A stretch of DNA of 23,276 bases from CAYMJV01 sp964390545 (GTDB lineage: Bacteria > Desulfobacterota > BSN033 > UBA1163): NCBI GenBank assembly GCA_964390545.1, contig CAYMJV010000046.1:1-23276 (forward strand), written 5' to 3'. This document shows positions 21,377 through 23,276 of the stretch, piece after piece. The notes under the pieces were generated by a model. The model saw only the letters and a program-made list of their open reading frames with translations, ran no database searches and was not told the origin of the DNA. Within the stretch, counting starts at the first letter, position 1, and every line of letters starts with the position of its first letter. The position numbers and the translations under genes were made by a program.

Positions 21377-22008
21377 GAGAAGAAAAAGTATTTATCCCAT
21401 CGAAAGGAGTTCAATTGGAGGGCCTCTTAAGTATTCAGGAGGCCTTTTCAATGAAGCGGGGTGTAATTCTTTGCCACCCCCATCCCCAATACGGTGGGGA
21501 TATGCATAACCTCGTGATTTCAACGGCTGTGGATGCGGCCTCTCAAGAGGGGTTCTCTACACTTCGGTTTAACTTTAGAGGCGTAGGGAGAAGTGGAGGT
21601 TCCTACAGCGAAGGGGTCGAAGAAAGGGAAGATGTGAAGGCCGCTATTGACTACCTCTTTTCGGCCCTCGGCCATTCGAACTCGCCCTTTACCCTTTTGG
21701 GATATTCCTTTGGGGCATGGGTCGCCCTCCCAGTGGGTATACAGGATAACCGGATCAAAGGGATGGTGGCCATTGCCCCTCCTCTTGGACTCTATGACTT
21801 TGGATTTTTGGAGGGAAGCAAGAAGATAAAACTCCTCATGGCTGGAGATCAAGACTTATTCTGCCCGATGGCTCTATTGGAAAGTTGGTTTGAAAGGCTT
21901 GAAGAACCCAAATCTCTAGCCATGATTGAAGGAGCGGATCACTTCTTCTTTGCCCATCACCGGCTGCTCATTGAGCCCTTGAGAGCATTCTTTAAGGTAA
22001 TTTCTTAG
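21373..22008 (+). CDS. Alpha/beta hydrolase (COG2945-like)
   Basis: Small serine hydrolase, 211 aa. The family opening is VILCHPHPQYGGDMHNLVI, followed by LRFNFRGVGRSGGSYSEG. The nucleophile elbow is LLGYSFGAW (Ser112), the acid is in MAGDQDLFCP (Asp159 or Asp161) and the histidine is in EGADHFF (His190). The frame is open upstream to 21259, but the ATG at 21373 is chosen because it overlaps the preceding stop as ATGA and gives the normal family N-terminus. There is no signal peptide, so it is cytoplasmic. Substrate unknown; relatives act on esters or acyl groups. Confidence 0.88.
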   Translation: MREEKVFIPSKGVQLEGLLSIQEAFSMKRGVILCHPHPQYGGDMHNLVISTAVDAASQEGFSTLRFNFRGVGRSGGSYSEGVEEREDVKAAIDYLFSALGHSNSPFTLLGYSFGAWVALPVGIQDNRIKGMVAIAPPLGLYDFGFLEGSKKIKLLMAGDQDLFCPMALLESWFERLEEPKSLAMIEGADHFFFAHHRLLIEPLRAFFKVIS

Positions 22009-22100
22009 CCTTAACCTCAACCTTAGCCTTCTGAATCGGCCTCCTGAAGTTAGTATTTGATGCTCCTTTTTGCTCCGAACTCCCGACTCCGAACTCCGCA
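22009..22100. repeat. Convergent intergenic repeat patch
   Basis: The gap between the convergent hydrolase and kinase genes contains short tandem words: CCTTAACCTCAACCTTAGCC (about 22009-22028) and CCGAACTCCCGACTCCGAAC (about 22075-22094). These look like low-complexity intergenic repeats. No gene or clear terminator was seen. Confidence 0.5.
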
Positions 22101-22964
22101 CTATTTATTCAGGATCCTCTGGAAGGCCCAGCTCCATCGATAAAAAAGATGGCGAAGGGAATAGGTCCGCAATGCCTTTGTCATCGTCTTCCTCATTTCT
22201 TCATCCCTCTCAGCATAGGCCTGGAAGAACCGAAAGCGATCCGTCCTCGTAACCGGTAGTCCAAGGCGCTTCCACTTCTCCACAGAACGATTGAGGCGGA
22301 GAAGGTTTTTTTTCTTCTCGTCAGCGCTCAACACCTCTTTCTGATAGGAACGATCAAAATCGATGAGAAAGAGTTGTTCTCCAGACACCAAAATATTCTT
22401 AAGCTGGAGATCCCCATGAAAGAAACCAGCTTCGTGAAATTGACGAACGAGGAGACCAACAGAACGGATGGTTCTTCGTTTATGGAGAAGTCTTTCAAGG
22501 GAAGGGTGAGACCCAATCTCCTGAAAGTATTGAATCAGATCTTTGGCACCTGAGATCTCCAATGAAAGGAGATAGGCTTTGTAGAATAGGAGAAGGACAG
22601 ATCGATGAATAGCGCCGATGGGTTGAATGGTTGGAATCCCGCAGGAAAGAATTTTCTCTGTCAATGCGAGTTCCTGGATGGATCTTGTTCCGAAGAGGTA
22701 AAGGTCACGTGTAAGAACCCTAAAGAGCCCCCCGTGCGAATACAGACGGACCACCATCCTCTTCTCGTCCTTCAGAGGGACGGATGGGTGAGGAGTTCTG
22801 CCAAGCAGATATTTTGACGTTTCACGGTGTGCCTGGAGAAATGCTTCTATATCTTCAATCCCTTGCTCAAGAAGATCATCTCGATATTCCTCCTTCAGGA
22901 CAAGAAAGACCTTGTCTTTCTTAATCGGGAAATAAGAGCGAGGAATGTCAATATTTTTGAACAT
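22101..22964 (-). CDS. Lipopolysaccharide core kinase (Kdo kinase/WaaP family)
   Basis: Protein-kinase-like enzyme that phosphorylates Kdo or heptose of the lipopolysaccharide inner core, at the cytoplasmic face of the inner membrane. 287 aa. The ATP-lobe pattern is RMVVRLYSHGGLFRVLTRD. The catalytic loop is FFHGDLQLKNILV, with His183, Asp185 and Asn190, and the metal-binding loop is FLIDFDRS (Asp202). The C-terminus is basic, as expected for a membrane-associated kinase. No strong ribosome site is visible before the ATG. It has no LPS gene neighbours here and converges with the hydrolase gene. Its presence supports a Gram-negative host. KdkA versus WaaP cannot be decided by eye. Confidence 0.85.
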   Translation of the reverse strand: MFKNIDIPRSYFPIKKDKVFLVLKEEYRDDLLEQGIEDIEAFLQAHRETSKYLLGRTPHPSVPLKDEKRMVVRLYSHGGLFRVLTRDLYLFGTRSIQELALTEKILSCGIPTIQPIGAIHRSVLLLFYKAYLLSLEISGAKDLIQYFQEIGSHPSLERLLHKRRTIRSVGLLVRQFHEAGFFHGDLQLKNILVSGEQLFLIDFDRSYQKEVLSADEKKKNLLRLNRSVEKWKRLGLPVTRTDRFRFFQAYAERDEEMRKTMTKALRTYSLRHLFYRWSWAFQRILNK

Positions 22965-23062
22965 TTTCGATTAAGTTAATGGAAACCCAATGGTTTGTCA
23001 ACCAACAATGTCGAATGAGAAGCTTCCCGCCCAGGAGACTGTGTCGTCATGGGCTGGAAGTG

Positions 23063-23270
23063 AAGGGGGAACAGACGAACGGACTCCAAAGCTTTAGAAC
23101 GCGGAGCATTATTAGGTTTATGGTTAAGTGTCCCTTGTGCTCGAAACGTAGTCTTTTCATACTCTTGAGGCCTTTGAATCCATACGCCTGGAGGTTCCGC
23201 CCTGCCTTCGCCGAAGCGGCTTCGCGCAGGCAGGTCTAAAGCTTTTTCATCCGCCCGTCCGTTCCCCTTT
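23063..23270. repeat. Long inverted-repeat element at window edge
   Basis: Arms at 23063-23100 and 23233-23270 match as reverse complements at 29 of 38 positions without gaps, including perfect AAAGCTTTAG/CTAAAGCTTT. Four mismatches are transitions that become G-U pairs if the minus strand is transcribed. The interior of about 130 bp carries a further palindrome at 23201-23234. No gene was found in 22965-23276. Confidence 0.5.
23201..23234. repeat. GC-rich palindrome CCTGCC...CAGGCAGG
   Basis: CCTGCC and GGCAGG ends enclose nested TTCGCCGAAGCGGCTTCGCG words. It is related by its ends to the 21-bp cores at 1748-1768 and 15822-15842. Confidence 0.6.
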
Positions 23271-23276
23271 GGAGAT

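Noticed and set aside
22979..23239. 86-codon open frame after the Kdo kinase
   Set aside because: It translates the inverted-repeat element and the CCTGCC palindrome; the protein looks random.

Overview
The window reads as one contig from a Gram-negative bacterium of intermediate GC, most likely a Deltaproteobacteria/Desulfobacterota-type organism or a relative known from metagenomes. Reasons: a Kdo/lipopolysaccharide kinase (outer membrane), a housekeeping sigma-70, an acyl-CoA dehydrogenase/thiolase/OB-fold cassette of the kind common in syntrophic and sulfate-reducing lineages, and many palindromic interspersed repeats. The taxonomic call is an inference. No phage structural genes, CRISPR array or rRNA were seen.

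Layout. 160-1731: murJ lipid II flippase. 1732-2275: gene-free and built from interspersed repeats, including a 227-bp element with perfect 11-bp terminal inverted repeats. 2276-4483 (+): FAD-dependent oxidoreductase and D-2-hydroxyacid dehydrogenase. 4599-9211 (-): a three-gene operon encoding a UxaE-type tagaturonate epimerase, a 719-aa transaldolase-like protein and a sugar isomerase/epimerase, behind a perfect consensus sigma-70 promoter. 9437-10004: a RAYT (REP-associated Y1 transposase) between REP-like hairpins. 10045-12913 (+): argS and a MEMO-family protein. 12992-15790 (+): acyl-CoA dehydrogenase, SCP2-type thiolase and its zinc-ribbon/OB-fold partner. 15791-16018: more palindromic repeats. 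16019-18021 (-): rpoD followed 14 bp later by an RRM RNA-binding protein. 18420-20652 (+): an accessory stretch with a MerR-HicB fusion plus HicA, a small membrane protein split by a -1 frame change at a slippery-looking site, a truncated integrase and a nucleotidyltransferase with an overlapping small basic ORF. 20855-20931: tRNA-Arg(CCG). 20957-22008: hypothetical protein coupled to an alpha/beta hydrolase. 22101-22964 (-): Kdo kinase. 22965-23276: no gene, but a roughly 208-bp inverted-repeat structure.

How the genes may work together. The best candidate for an undescribed metabolic system is the uxaE/transaldolase-like/TIM-barrel operon, which faces the FAD oxidoreductase and hydroxyacid dehydrogenase pair. 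Together they could form a sugar or sugar-acid route without kinases, but the substrate is unknown. The best candidate for an unusual regulatory or defence module is the MerR-HicB/HicA pair, with its own consensus promoter, next to integration debris near tRNA-Arg. One interspersed palindrome sits at three gene 3' ends (FAD oxidoreductase, uxaE, argS); in two of them it supplies the last codons of the protein.
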